DNA of 64,000 nt from Seriola aureovittata (taxonomy: Eukaryota; Chordata; Actinopteri; Carangiformes; Carangidae). Both the position numbers and the translations under genes were made by a program. The first letter of the stretch is position 1. Each line of letters begins with the position of its first letter. The stretch lies in the NCBI RefSeq assembly GCF_021018895.1, contig NC_079364.1, positions 18,560,885 through 18,624,884 on the forward strand, given 5' to 3'. The notes beneath the pieces were generated by a model. That model searched no databases and was not told where the DNA came from. It saw only the letters and a program-made list of their open reading frames with translations. Shown piece by piece: positions 1-11,193 of this stretch.

Positions 1-1200
1 AAAGGCATAAAAGTGTCATAGTATAGTATGGCTTAAAAATGTAAAAAAATATCATACTATAGTATGGCGTAAAAATATCAAAAAACATCATAGTATAGCA
101 TGGCATATAAATATCAAAAATTTTCATATTATACTATGGCGTAAAAATGTCAAAAAACGTCATAGTGTAGTATGGCATAAAAATGTCATAGTATAGTGTG
201 GCATAAAAATGTCAAAAAATATCATAGTATAGTATGGCGTAAAAATGTCAAAAAGGTCATAGTATAGTATGGCATAAAATATCAAAAGATGTCATAGTAT
301 AGTATGTCTTAAAATGTCAAAAATGATCATAGTATAGTATGGCTTAAAAATATTAATAATATCATAGTATAGTAAGGCATAAAAAAATCAAAAATGATCA
401 TAGTGTAGTATGGCGTAAAAATGTCAAAAAAAAGTCATAGTATAGTACGGCATAAAAACGTCAAAAAAACGTCATAGTATAGTATGGCTTAAAATGTAAA
501 AAATTTTTCGTGGTATAGTATGGCGTAAAAATGTTAAAAATGATCATAGTACTGTATAGTATGGCATAAAAACATCAAGAAACGTCATAGTATAGTAAGA
601 CATAAAAACGTCAAAAAACGTCATAGTATAGTATGGCGTAAAAATATGAAAAAAACCTCATAGTACAATAATTCTTCAAATGTCAAAAATGATCATAGTA
701 TAGTATGGCTTAAAATGTCAAAAATGGTCATAGTATAGTATGGCTTAAAATGTCAAAAAAACATCATAGTATAGTATGGCGTAAAAATGTCAAAAAACTT
801 CATAGTATAGTATGGCATAAAAACGTCAAAAAAACGTCATAGTATAATATGGTGGAAAAATATCAAAAAACGTCATAGTATAGTATGGCTTAAAATATCA
901 ATAATGATCATTGTATAATATGGCATAAAAACATCAAGAAACGTCATAGTATAGTAAGGCATAAAAACGTCAAAAAACGTCATAGTATAGTATGGCATAA
1001 AAATGTCAAATATGATCATAGTATAGTATGCCGTAAAAATGTCAAATAAACGTCATAGTATAGTATGCCGTAAAAATGTAAAAAAACGTCATAGTGTAGT
1101 ATTGCATAAAAACGTCAAAAAACGTCATAGTGTAGTATGGCATAAAAACGTCAAAAAACGTCATAGTATAGTATGGCTTAAAATGTAAAAAATGATCATA
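1..1200 (+). repeat. Array block W1, paralogue of 16134-17330
   Basis: This stretch matches the block beginning at 16,134 in the same orientation, with an offset of about 16,133 rising to about 16,168 through small indels. Both share rare variants: the aagacataaaaacg monomer (near 596 and 16,769), the tagtacaataattcttc junction (near 662 and 16,832), and the paired atgccgtaaaaatg monomers (near 1,029 and 17,197). Shared private variants point to segmental copying within the array rather than independent monomer turnover. Confidence 0.8.
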
Positions 1201-2013
1201 GTATAGTATGGCGTAAAAATATCAAAAATATCACAGTAAAAAAAAATCCAAAATATCACAGTATAGTAAGGCATAAAAAAATCAAAAATAATCATAGTAT
1301 AGTATGGCGTAAAAATATCAAAAAACATCATAGTATAGCATGGCATAAAAATATCAAAAATTTTCGTATTATACTATAGCATAAAAATATCAAAAATGAT
1401 CATAGTATAGTATGGCGTAAAAATATCAAAAATATCACAGTAAAAAAAATCAAAAATGATCATAGTGTAGTATGGCGTAAAAATGTCAAAAAAACGTCAT
1501 AGTATAGTATGGCGTAAAAATGTTAAAAAAACATCACAGTATAGTAAGGCATAAAAGTATAAAAAAACCTCATATTATAATATGGCTTAAAATGTCAAAA
1601 AAACGTCATAGTATAGTATGGCGTAAAAATGTTAAAAAAACGCCATAGTATAGTATAGCGTAAAAATATTTTTAAAAAAAACATATAGTATAGTATGGCT
1701 TAAAATGTAAAAAATTCTCATTGTATAGTATGGCATAAAAATGTCAAAAAATGTCATAGTACTATATAATATGGCATAAACACATCAAGATACCGTCATA
1801 CTATAGTAAGGCAAAAAAAAAAAGTCAAAAATGTCATATTATAGTGTGGCATAAAAATGTCCAAAAATATCAAAAAACATCATAGTATATTATGGCTTAA
1901 AATGTCAAAAATTCTCATGGTATAGTATGGCATTAAATGTCAAAAAACGTCATAGTATCGTATGGCATAAAAATCTCAAGAAATGTAACAGTAGAATATG
2001 GCATAAAATGTCA

Positions 2014-2182
2014 ATCTAATTTTTAAGTCTTTGGAAAGTGGAATGTAGCAAGAGAAAACCCATACAGGCAGAAGGAGAATATGCATGTCTCAACACAGAA
2101 AAGCCCTCTTGACTGGGATTCGAACCGACAACATTCTGTGGTGGATGCAACAGTGCTAACCATTGTACTACCATGTTAACAC
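2014..2182 (-). mobile_element. tRNA-derived SINE, near full length (family A)
   Basis: Read on the minus strand this is a tRNA-like head followed by a tail, about 169 bp in all. The head has an A-box-like segment near the 3' coordinate end, then a B-box resembling GGTTCGAATCC. The tail contains GCATATTCTCC and a TGGGTTTTCTC-type segment and ends in AAAAATTAGAT. Repeats with this tRNA-like head and tail are common in fish genomes. It lies between array monomers and carries several substitutions relative to the copies at 9242 and 15929. Confidence 0.7.
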
Positions 2183-2246
2183 ATTAAAGGTCTTAGTGAA
2201 GCGTAAGCCATAAAATGAACGTAAAACGGTATAAAAGTGTCATATT

Positions 2247-2454
2247 GGGGCCGTCGTGTGGCGTAGTGGTCTAAGCAGGCGCCCCATGTGTAGAGGCTAC
2301 AGTCCTCGCTGCAGTTGGCCCCGGTTCGAGTCCCGCATCGGACGGCCTTTACTGCATCTCATTCCCCCTCTCTCTACCTCCTCATTTCCTGTCTCTCTCC
2401 ATTATCCTATCCAATAAAGGCACAAAAGCCCAAAAACATATATATTAAAAAAAA
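2247..2454 (+). mobile_element. tRNA-derived SINE (family B), intact with target-site duplication
   Basis: The element starts with ggggccgtcgtgtggcgtag. It has a pol III A-box, TGGCGTAGTGG, at 2259-2269 and a perfect B-box, GGTTCGAGTCC, at 2323-2333. A pyrimidine-rich body (ctctctctacctcctcattt) and an AATAAAGGCACAAAAGCCC-type tail follow, ending in an A-run. It is flanked by identical 14-bp copies of aaaagtgtcatatt at 2233-2246 and 2455-2468, the hallmark of LINE-mediated insertion. Paralogous array copies (for example near 7340) show the same flank uninterrupted. The sequence resembles SINEs dispersed widely in percomorph fish; the exact family name is not asserted. Confidence 0.9.
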
Positions 2455-4650
2455 AAAAGTGTCATATTACAGTATGGTGCAAAAGTATCAAAAAACAGCA
2501 TAGTATAATATGGCATTAAAATGTCAAAAAAACGTCATAGTGTAGTATGGCATAAAAACGTCAAAGTATAGTGTGGCATAAAAATGTCAAAAAATATTAT
2601 AGTATAGTATGGCATAAAATGTCAAAAACATCATAGTATAGTATGGCATAAAATATCAAAAAATGTCATAGTATAGTATGGCTTAAAATGTCAAAAATGA
2701 TCATAGTATAGTATGGTGTAAAAATATTTAAAATATCATAGTATAGTAAGGCATAGAAAAATAAAAAATGATCGTAGTATAGTATGGCGTAAAAATATTT
2801 AAAATATCATAGTATAGTAAGGCATAGAAAAATAAAAAATGATCATAGTGTAGTATGGCGTAAAAATGTCAAAATGATCATAGTATAGTATGGCGTAAAA
2901 ATCTCAAAAAACGTCATAGTATAGTATGGCTTAAAATGTGAAAAATGATCATAGTACTATATAGTATGGCATAAAAACATCAAAAAACGTCATATTATAG
3001 TATGGCGTAAAAATGTCAAAAACATCATAGTATAGTATGGCGTAAAAACATTAATAAATGTCATACTATGGTATGGCATAAAAATATCAAAAAAACGTCA
3101 TAGTATAGCATGGCGTAAAAATGTTAAAAAACATCACAGTATAGTAAGGCATAAAAATATCAAAAAACACTATAGTTTAGTATGGCGTAAAAATATAAAA
3201 AGAACCTCATAGTATAGTAGGTTAAAAATGTCAAAAATGATCATAGTATAGTATGGCTTAAAATGTCAAAAAACGTCATAGTATAGTATGACATAAAAAT
3301 GTCAAAAAACGTCGTAGTATAGTATGGCATAAAAACTTCCAAAAACGTCATAGTATAGTATGGCGGAAAAATATCAAAAAACGTCATAGTTTAGTATGGC
3401 TCAACATGTCAATAATGATTATAGTATAGTATGCCATAAAAATGTCAAGAAACGTCATAGTATAGTATGGCGTAAAAATGTAAAAAATGATCATAGTATA
3501 GTATGGCGTAAAAATCTCAAAAAACGTCATAGTATAGTATGGCTTAAAATGTCAAAAATGATCATAGTATAGCATGACGTAAAAATGTCAAAAAAGATCA
3601 TAATACAGTATGGCGTAAAAATGTCAAAAATAATCATAGTATAGTATGGCGTAAAAATGTCAAAAAACGTCATAGTGTAGTATGGCATAAAAACGTCATA
3701 GTATAGTGTGGCATAAAAATTTCAAAAAATACTATAGTATAGTATGGCTTAAAATGTAAAAAAAAACATCATAGTATAGTATGACATACAAATGTCAAAA
3801 AACGTCATTGTATAGTATGGCATAAAAACGTTCAAAAACGTCATAGTATAGTATGGCGGAAAAATATCAAAAAACGTCATAGTTTAGTATGGCTTAACAT
3901 GTCAATAATGATTATAGTATAGTATGCCATAAAAATGTCAAGAAACGTCATAGAATAGTATGGCGTAAAAATGTCAAAAATGATCATAGTATAGTATGGC
4001 GTGAAAATCTCAAAAAACGTCATAGTATAGTATGACGTAAAAATGTCAAAAAAGATCATAGTATAGTATGACGTAAAAATGTCAAAAAAGATCATAGTAC
4101 AGTATAGCGTAAAAATGTCAAAAATAATCATAGTATAGTATGGCGTAAAAATGTCAAAAAATAATCATAGTATAGTATGGCGTAAAAATGTCAAAAAACG
4201 TCATAGTGTAGTATGGCATAAAAACGTCATAGTATAGTGTGGCATAAAAATGTCAAAAAATATTATAGTATAGTATGGCATAAAATGTCAAAAAACGTCA
4301 TAGAATAGTATGGTATAAAAACATCAAGAAACATCATAGTATAGTATGGCGTAAAAATGTCAAAAAACGTCATAGTATAGTATGGCGTAAAAATATTAAA
4401 GAACATCACAGTATAGTAGGGCATAAAAAAATCGTAAATGATCACAGAATAGTATGGCGTAAAAATGTCAAAAAATGTCATAGTGTAGTATGGCATAAAA
4501 ACGTCAAAAAAAAGTCATAGAATAGTATGGCTTAAAATGTAAAACATTCTCATAGTATAGTATGGCATAAAAAATTCAAAAAACGTCATAGTATAGTATG
4601 GCATAAAAATCTGAAATAACATAACAGTAGAATATGGCATAAAAATGTAA

Positions 4651-4740
4651 ATCTAATTTTTATTTCTTTGGATAGTGGAAGGTAGCCAGAAAAAACCTAT
4701 ACAGGCAGAGGGAGAACATCCATGTCTAACACAGAAAAGC
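4651..4740 (-). mobile_element. tRNA-derived SINE family A, truncated
   Basis: Only the tail half of family A is present, from the TAATTTTTATTTCTTTGG segment to the acacagaaaagc junction. The tRNA-like head is missing and the sequence passes straight into array monomers at about 4741, so the head was lost by deletion or unequal exchange. Confidence 0.65.
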
Positions 4741-6260
4741 ATGGCGTATGGCGTAAAAATGTCAAAAACGTCATGGTGCAGTATGGCATAAACACGTCAA
4801 AAAAAGTCACAATTAGTAAGGCATAATAATATCAAAAAACGTCATAGTATAGTATGGCATAAAAATGTCAAAAAATGTCATATTACAGTGTGGCATAAAA
4901 ATGTCAAAAAATATCAAAAAACGCCATAGTATAGTATGGCATAAAATGTCAAAAAACGTCAATGTGTAGTATGGCATAAAAATGTCAAAAAATATCATAT
5001 TATAGTGTGGCATAAAAATTTCAAAAATTATCAAAAAACGCCATAGTATAGTATGGCATAAAATGTCAAAAAACGTCATAGTATAGTATGGCTTAAAATG
5101 TCAAAAATGATCATAGTATAGTATGGCGTAAAAATATTTAAAATATCATAGTATAGTAAGGCATAGAAAAATAAAAAATGATCATAGTATAGTATGGCGT
5201 AAAAATGTCAAAAAACATCATAGTATAGTATGGCTTAACATGTCAATAATGATCATAGTATAGTATGCCGTAAAAATGTAAAAAAACGTCATAGTATAGT
5301 ATGGCATAAAAATGTCAAAAAAGATCATAGTATAGTATGGCGTAAAAATCTCAAAAAACGTCATTGTATAGTATGGCTTAAAATGTGAAAAATGATCATA
5401 GTACTATATAGTATGGCATAAAAACATCAAGAAACGTCATATTATAGTATGGCGTAAAAATGTAAAAAAACATCATAGTATAGTATGGCGTAAAAAAATT
5501 AATATATGTCATACTATGGTATGTCGTAAAAATATCAAAAAAACGTCGTAGTATAGTATGGCTTAAAATGTCAAAAAAACGTCATAGTATAGTATGACGT
5601 AAAAATGTCAAAAAACTTCATAGTTCAGTATGGCATGAAAACGTCAAAAAACGTCATAGTATAGTATGGCTTAAAATGTCAAAAATTATTATACTATAGT
5701 ATGGCGTAAAAATATCAAAAAACATCATAGTATAGCATGGCATATAAATATCAAAAATTTTCATATTATACTATGGCGTAAAAATGTCAAAAAATGTCAT
5801 AGTGTAGTATGGCATAAAAATGTCATAGTATAGTATGGCGTAAAAATGTCAAAAAATGTCATATTATAGTGTGGCATAAAAATGTCAAAAAATATCAAAA
5901 AATGTCATAGTATAATATGGCATAAAAATGTCAAAAAATATAATTTTACAGTGTGGCATAAAAATGTCAAAAAATATCAAAAAACGACATAGTATAGTAT
6001 GGCATAAAATGTCAAAAAACGTCAATGTGTAGTATGGCATAAAAATGTCAAAAAATATCATATTATAGTGTGGCATAAAAATTTCAAAAAATATCAAAAA
6101 ACGCCATAGTATAGTATGGCATAAAATGTCAAAAAAACGTCATAGTATAGTATGACGTAAAAATGTCAATAAACTTCATAGTTCAGTATGGCATAAAAAC
6201 GTCAAAAAACGTCATAGTATAGTATGGCTTAAAATGTCAAAAATTATTATACTATAGTAT

Positions 6261-7490
6261 GGCGTAAAAATATCAAAAAACATCATAGTATAGCATGGCA
6301 TATAAATATCAAAAATTTTCATATTATACTATGGCGTAAAAATGTCAAAAAACGTCATAGTGTAGTATGGCATAAAAATGTCATAGTATAGTGTGGCATA
6401 AAAATGTCAAAAAATATCATAGTATAGTATGGCGTAAAAATGTCAAAAAGGTCGTAGTATAGTATGGCATAAAATATCAAAAGATGTCATAGTATAGTAT
6501 GTCTTAAAATGTCAAAAATGATCATAGTATAGTATGGCGTAAAAATATTAATAATATCATAGTATAGTAAGGCATAAAAAAATCAAAAATGATCATAGTG
6601 TAGTATGGCGTAAAAATGTCAATAAACGTCATAGTATAGTACGGCATAAAAACGTCAAAAAACGTCATAGTATAGTATGGCTTAAAATGTAAAAAAATTT
6701 TCGTGGTATAGTATGGCGTAAAAATGTCAAAAATGATCATAGTACTGTATAGTATGGCATAAAAACATCAAGAAACGTCATAGTATAGTAAGGCATAAAA
6801 ACGTCAAAAAACGTCATAGTATAGTATGGCGTAAAAATATGAAAAAAACCTCATAGTACAATAATTCTTCAAATGTCAAAAATGATCATAGTATAGTATG
6901 GCTTAAAATGTCAAAAATGGTCATAGTATAGTATGGCTTAAAATGTCAAAAAAACATCATAGTATAGTATGGCGTAAAAATGTCAAAAAACTTCATAGTA
7001 TAGTATGGCATAAAAACGTCAAAAAACGTCATAGTATAATATGGTGGAAAAATATCAAAAAACGTCATAGTATAGTATGGCTTAAAATATCAATAATGAT
7101 CATTGTATAGTATGGCATAAAAACATCAAGAAACGTCATAGTATAGTAAGGCATAAAAATGTCAAAAAACATCATAGTATCGTATGGCATAAAAATCTCA
7201 ACACAGAAAAGCCCTCGTGACCGGGATTCGAAACCACAACCTTCTGTGTTGGAAGCCAGAGTGCTAACCATTGTACCACCATTTTAACACATTAAAGGTC
7301 TTAGTGAAGTGTAAGGCATAAAATAAACGTAAAAGGTATAAAAGTGTCATATTACAGTATGGCGTAAAAGTATCAAAAAACATCATAGTATAGTATGGCA
7401 TTGAAATGTCAAAAAATATCATATTATAGTGTGGCATAAAAATTTCAAAGAATGTCAAAAAACGCCATAGTATAGTATGGCATAAAAATG
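6261..7490 (+). repeat. Array block Y1, paralogue of 11828-13065
   Basis: This block matches 11,828-13,065 in the same orientation (offset about 5,567-5,574). The shared run includes the rare tagtacaataattcttc junction and the SINE head fragment at 7198-7290. Similarity ends at about 7490 and 13,065, where different monomers follow. Confidence 0.7.
7198..7290 (-). mobile_element. SINE family A head fragment
   Basis: About 93 bp of tRNA-like head remains: an A-box-like part at the right end (minus strand reads TGGTACAATGG) and a B-box-like part (minus strand GGTTTCGAATCCC). The tail is missing. The same fragment with the same breakpoints recurs at about 8955, 12772, 13883 and 15641, so it was amplified with the surrounding monomers. 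Confidence 0.75.
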
Positions 7491-8954
7491 TCAAAAAAAC
7501 GTCATAGTGTAGTATGGCATAAAAACATCAAAAAACGTCATAGTATAGTATGGCATAAAAATGTCAAAAAACGTCATAGTATCGTATGGCTTAAAATATC
7601 AATAATGATCATAGTATGGTATGGCGTAAAAATTTAAAAAATGATCATAGTATAGTATGGCGTAAAAATATCAAAAAACGTCATAGTATAGTATGGCTTA
7701 AAATGTCAAAAAAACGTCATAGTATAGTATGACGTAAAAATGCCAAAAATTTCATAGTTCAGTATGGCATAAAAACGTCAAAAAACGTCATAGTATAGTA
7801 TGGCTTAAAATGTCAAAAAAACGTCATAGTATAGTATGACGTAAAAATGTCAAAAAACTTCATAGTTCAGTATGGCATAAAAACATCAAAAAACGTCATA
7901 GTATAGTATGGCTTAAAATGTCAAAAATTATTATACTATAGTATGGCGTAAAAATATCAAAAAACATCATAGTATAGCATGGCATATAAATATCAAAAAT
8001 TTCATATTATACTATGGCGTAAAAATGTCAAAAAAACGTCATAGTGTAGTATGGCATAAAAATGTCATAGTATAGTGTGGCATAAAAATGTCAAAAAATA
8101 TCATAGTATAGTATGGCGTAAAAATGTCAAAAAGGTCGTAGTATAGTATGGCATAAAATATCAAAAGATGTCATAGTATAGTATGTCTTAAAATGTCAAA
8201 AATGATCATAGTATAGTATGGCGTAAAAATATTAATAATATCATAGTATAGTAAGGCATAAAAAAATCAAAAATGATCATAGTGTAGTATGGCGTAAAAA
8301 TGTCAAAAAAAGTCATAGTATAGTATGGCGTAAAAATGTCAATAAACGTCATAGTATAGTACGGCATAAAAACGTCAAAAAAACGTCATAGTATAGTATG
8401 GCTTAAAATGTAAAAAAATTTTCGTGGTATAGTATGGCGTAAAAATGTCAAAAATGATCATAGTACTGTATAGTATGGCATAAAAACATCAAGAAACGTC
8501 ATAGTATAGTATGGCATAAAAACGTCAAAAAACGTCATAGTATAGTATGGCGTAAAAATATGAAAAAAACCTCATAGTACAATAATTCTTCAAATGTCAA
8601 AAATGATCATAGTATAGTATGGCTTAAAATGTCAAAAATGGTCATAGTATAGTATGGCTTAAAATGTCAAAAAAACATCATAGTATAGTATGGCGTAAAA
8701 ATGTCAAAAATCTTCATAGTATAGTATGGCATAAAAACGTCAAAAAACGTCATAGTATAATATGGTGGAAAAATATCAAAAAACGTCATAGTATAGTATG
8801 GCTTAAAATATCAATAATGATCATTGTATAGTATGGCATAAAAACATCAAGAAACGTCATAGTATAGTATGGCATAAAAACATCAAGAAACGTCATAGTA
8901 TAGTATGGCATAAAAATGTCAAAAAACATCATAGTATCGTATGGCATAAAAATC

Positions 8955-9047
8955 TCAACACAGAAAAGCCCTCGTGACCGGGATTCGAAACCACAACCTT
9001 CTGTGTTGGAAGCCAGAGTGCTAACCATTGTACCACCATTTTAACAC
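8955..9047 (-). mobile_element. SINE family A head fragment
   Basis: Same fragment and breakpoints as 7198-7290, followed by ttaacacgtt instead of ttaacacatt. That variant is shared only with the copy at 15641-15734, which fits their origin in the X1/X2 duplication. Confidence 0.75.
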
Positions 9048-9241
9048 GTTAAATGTCTCAGTGAAGTGTAAGGCATAAAATCAACGTAAAAGGGTAAAAA
9101 AGTGTCATATTACAGTATGGCGTAAAAGTATCAAAAAACATCATAGTATAATATGGCATTAAAATGTCAAAAAACGTCATAGTATAGTATGGCAAAAAAA
9201 TCTTGAAAAACGTAACAGTAGAATATGGCATAAAAATGTCC

Positions 9242-9402
9242 ATCTAATTTTTATTTCTTTGGATAGTGGAAGGTAGCCAAAAAAACCCATACAGGCAGAA
9301 CATGCATATCTCAACACTGAACAACCACATGACAGGGATTCAAACCCACAACCTTATTTGTTTAAGGCAAGAGTGCTAACCACTGTACCACCATGTTAAC
9401 AC
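9242..9402 (-). mobile_element. tRNA-derived SINE family A, full length
   Basis: On the minus strand it starts with an A-box-like TGGTACAGTGG (plus 9380-9390) and a B-box GGTTTGAATCC (plus 9336-9346). It continues through GCATGTTCTGCC and TGGGTTTTTTTGGCTACC and ends near AATAAAAATTAGAT. At about 160 bp it is one of the two most complete family A copies here. An almost identical copy lies at 15929-16090. Confidence 0.8.
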
Positions 9403-9477
9403 AGAACAAAGTTATAGTCAAGTGTAACGCATAAAATAATCATAAAAAGGCATAAAAGTGTCATAGTATAGTATGGC

Positions 9478-9481
9478 TTAA
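9478..9481. other. TTAA target-site duplication, left
   Basis: TTAA directly abuts the left piggyBac end. The same tetranucleotide abuts the right end at 11190-11193. A single TTAA occupies the paralogous empty site at 16166-16169. Confidence 0.95.
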
Positions 9482-9676
9482 CCCTTAGATGCATGAGTGA
9501 CTGGACCCTACACTCTTCCATAAGTGGGTCAAAAATGACCCGTATTAGAATCAATGTGTTTTTAAGCCATTTTTGTCATTCTGGTTAAGAATAATCCCTT
9601 GTATAATATTTAGTATTATATTTAGGACCACACAAGAATGATTTCATGTTTGAAATATCTTCTTTTTTTTCACTTT

Positions 9677-10705
9677 TTAACATTTTTGAAAAAGGTAAGA
9701 GGCATTCAGGGTGGCGATGTCAATTAGGTTGTACCACAACACCATGGACCACCTCTGTGTTTGGCGCTTGCAGGTGTAGGTGCCAACCATCTGGTCAGTG
9801 GTGTCTACACCTCCTTTCGTCTTGTTGTAAAATGTGATCACTTCTGGTTTTTTCTTTCTGCTATTTTCATCCACTACTTTGTCGTGGTGCATCGTGCTCA
9901 GGAGCACAACAGCTTTTCCTTTCTTTCTGACATAGCTGACCATGGTAAGGCTGTCGTTGAATCCAAACTCTGCGCTGTGAACCTCCCTGGACTTGGAAGG
10001 CTTCATCAGAGGAGGGATGTCTGGCTTGTTCTGACGTAGAGTCCCCACAATAGTGAGATCCTTCTCCAAGATATGCTGTGCAAGAGGCACACTGGTGAAA
10101 AAGTTATCCATGGTGATGTTTCGACCTGTGTTTCTAAATCTACTACACAACTGCTGGACAATGTTTTCCCCCAGATTCTTCTGAACCTCTTCTCCTGGTT
10201 GTCTCCCCGTGTAAACTATACCATCTATTGCATAGGGGATGCGTGCATCACAAACCCAGAAGATCTTTAGGCCGTACTTGGCAGGCTTGCTTGGCACGTA
10301 CTGTAGAAACTTGCACCTACCCCTGAATGGCACAAGCTGTTCGTCCACAGTGACACAATCACTGGGGATGAATCGCTGTCTGCAGTTGACCAGGAACAGG
10401 TCCCATACATAGCGGAAGGCTGCCATATGGTCTGTTTCCAGTCGGAAGGCTCTGGTCCTCTTATCGTCGAAGCGCCAGGTACGGCGAATGTCTTCAAATC
10501 TTCCAACAGCCATAGTGGCCTTGTACATGGGATTATGTAGAGGACTCCCAAACAACTTACGGACTGATACATCCCAGTTCTTCTCACTTCCTGCAAGCAG
10601 GGTCAATCCAATGAAGGCCATGAATTCATCTTTGAGGACATTTTTCCATTCTTTTCCTCTAGCTGTTGCTACTCTCTGTCCTTCCAAGTTTGTGCACTTC
10701 ATCAC
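9677..10705 (-). CDS. piggyBac transposase (PGBD-like), catalytic region, probably truncated
   Basis: This encodes 342 residues with the RNase-H-like DDD transposase fold of the piggyBac family (DDE_Tnp_1_7 type), which cuts and pastes at TTAA. The three catalytic aspartates are visible: D121 in TVDEQLVPFRGR, D200 in ITMDNFFTS and D301 in KGGVDTTDQM. Their spacing (79 and 101 residues) is close to that of the insect enzyme. The frame has no stop or frameshift. It opens on a GTG after an in-frame stop, so it is not a natural start; an upstream exon is likely (see 10833-10925). The C-terminus stops shortly after the DIATLNASYLF segment, so the cysteine-rich C-terminal domain usual in the family is absent. 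Autonomy is doubtful. Confidence 0.9.
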   Translation of the reverse strand: MMKCTNLEGQRVATARGKEWKNVLKDEFMAFIGLTLLAGSEKNWDVSVRKLFGSPLHNPMYKATMAVGRFEDIRRTWRFDDKRTRAFRLETDHMAAFRYVWDLFLVNCRQRFIPSDCVTVDEQLVPFRGRCKFLQYVPSKPAKYGLKIFWVCDARIPYAIDGIVYTGRQPGEEVQKNLGENIVQQLCSRFRNTGRNITMDNFFTSVPLAQHILEKDLTIVGTLRQNKPDIPPLMKPSKSREVHSAEFGFNDSLTMVSYVRKKGKAVVLLSTMHHDKVVDENSRKKKPEVITFYNKTKGGVDTTDQMVGTYTCKRQTQRWSMVLWYNLIDIATLNASYLFQKC

Positions 10706-10832
10706 CTCTTGTATTATATCATTAGTTTTAGCTAGTTATAACGTAGGCTAATTTGTTGATAAATAATAATAACAACAGTCATGAAAGACACACACACAAT
10801 ATTATATGAAGATAATACTTACACGTATCAGC

Positions 10833-10925
10833 TCTTGCTTTGTAAAATAATCTTCCTGAGGGGTGACACTTCTGATATAGTCTGTGTGATCCAAAGTTAA
10901 TTTATTCCTGACAGCCTCAGTTGAT
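10833..10925 (-). CDS. Possible 5' exon of the piggyBac transposase
   Basis: The minus-strand frame here reads TEAVRNKLTLDHTDYI, then SVTPQEDYFTKQELI, then a GTAAGT-type donor. The DYFTKQELI part resembles the segment that precedes the TN..I/Q region in piggyBac transposases, and the 3' exon has LAKTNDIIQEV in frame just before its GTG. Joining them needs an intron of about 100 bp; several donor/acceptor pairs are possible and I cannot choose one. No in-frame ATG is present: a TGA lies immediately upstream, so this exon is itself incomplete or preceded by another. Confidence 0.45.
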
Positions 10926-10965
10926 AAGAATCAAAGGTTCCCATTGGATTCCATAGAAAATGCAT

Positions 10966-10991
10966 GCGGGTCATTTTTGACCCACTTATGG
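10966..10991. repeat. piggyBac subterminal repeat, internal right copy
   Basis: This copy of CGGGTCATTTTTGACCCAC plus TTATGG is the reverse complement of the motif at about 9519-9543. It is in the same orientation as the right terminus (11156-11189). Such repeated subterminal blocks are typical transposase binding sites in piggyBac elements; that role is inferred here. Confidence 0.7.
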
Positions 10992-11189
10992 AAGCTTGGG
11001 GTAGTATTACAAAAACTACAATTTCTTAAAATGTATAAAAGGTAAGTTAAAAATGTAAATGGCATTATATCAAAAACATGTTTTTTGAGGAATACCTGGA
11101 ATATGAAATAATAACAATTTTTCATTACGAAGATATTTCAAGAAAACAACCTCACCGGGTCATTTTTGACCCACTTATGCATCTAAGGG

Positions 11190-11193
11190 TTAA
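11190..11193. other. TTAA target-site duplication, right
   Basis: This is the right-hand TTAA copy. The sequence that follows (aaatgtaaaaaaatatc) continues the array exactly as in the uninterrupted copies at position 36 and at about 16,170. Confidence 0.95.

Larger units (their letters stand above)
7198..9477 (+). repeat. Array block X1, paralogue of 13883-16165
   Basis: This 2.28-kb block matches 13,883-16,165 with a steady offset of 6,685-6,688. The match covers two SINE head fragments, one full SINE and all intervening monomer variants. The right edge is the piggyBac insertion point, which is occupied here and empty in the paralogue. Confidence 0.85.
9482..11189 (-). mobile_element. piggyBac-type DNA transposon, 1,708 bp
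   Basis: The element is bounded by TTAA on both sides and by terminal inverted repeats starting CCCTTAGATGCAT, 13 bp perfect at each end. The right end continues AAGTGGGTCAAAAATGACCC. The left end reads GAGTGACTGG there, but has a full copy of the subterminal motif further in (about 9519-9543). A third copy of the motif lies at about 10966-10991. Between the ends is one transposase reading frame on the minus strand. The composition is clearly less AT-rich than the surrounding array, as expected for an insertion. Confidence 0.93.

Noticed and set aside
9646..10751. Plus-strand open frames inside the piggyBac element
   Set aside because: They are antisense shadows of the transposase frame.
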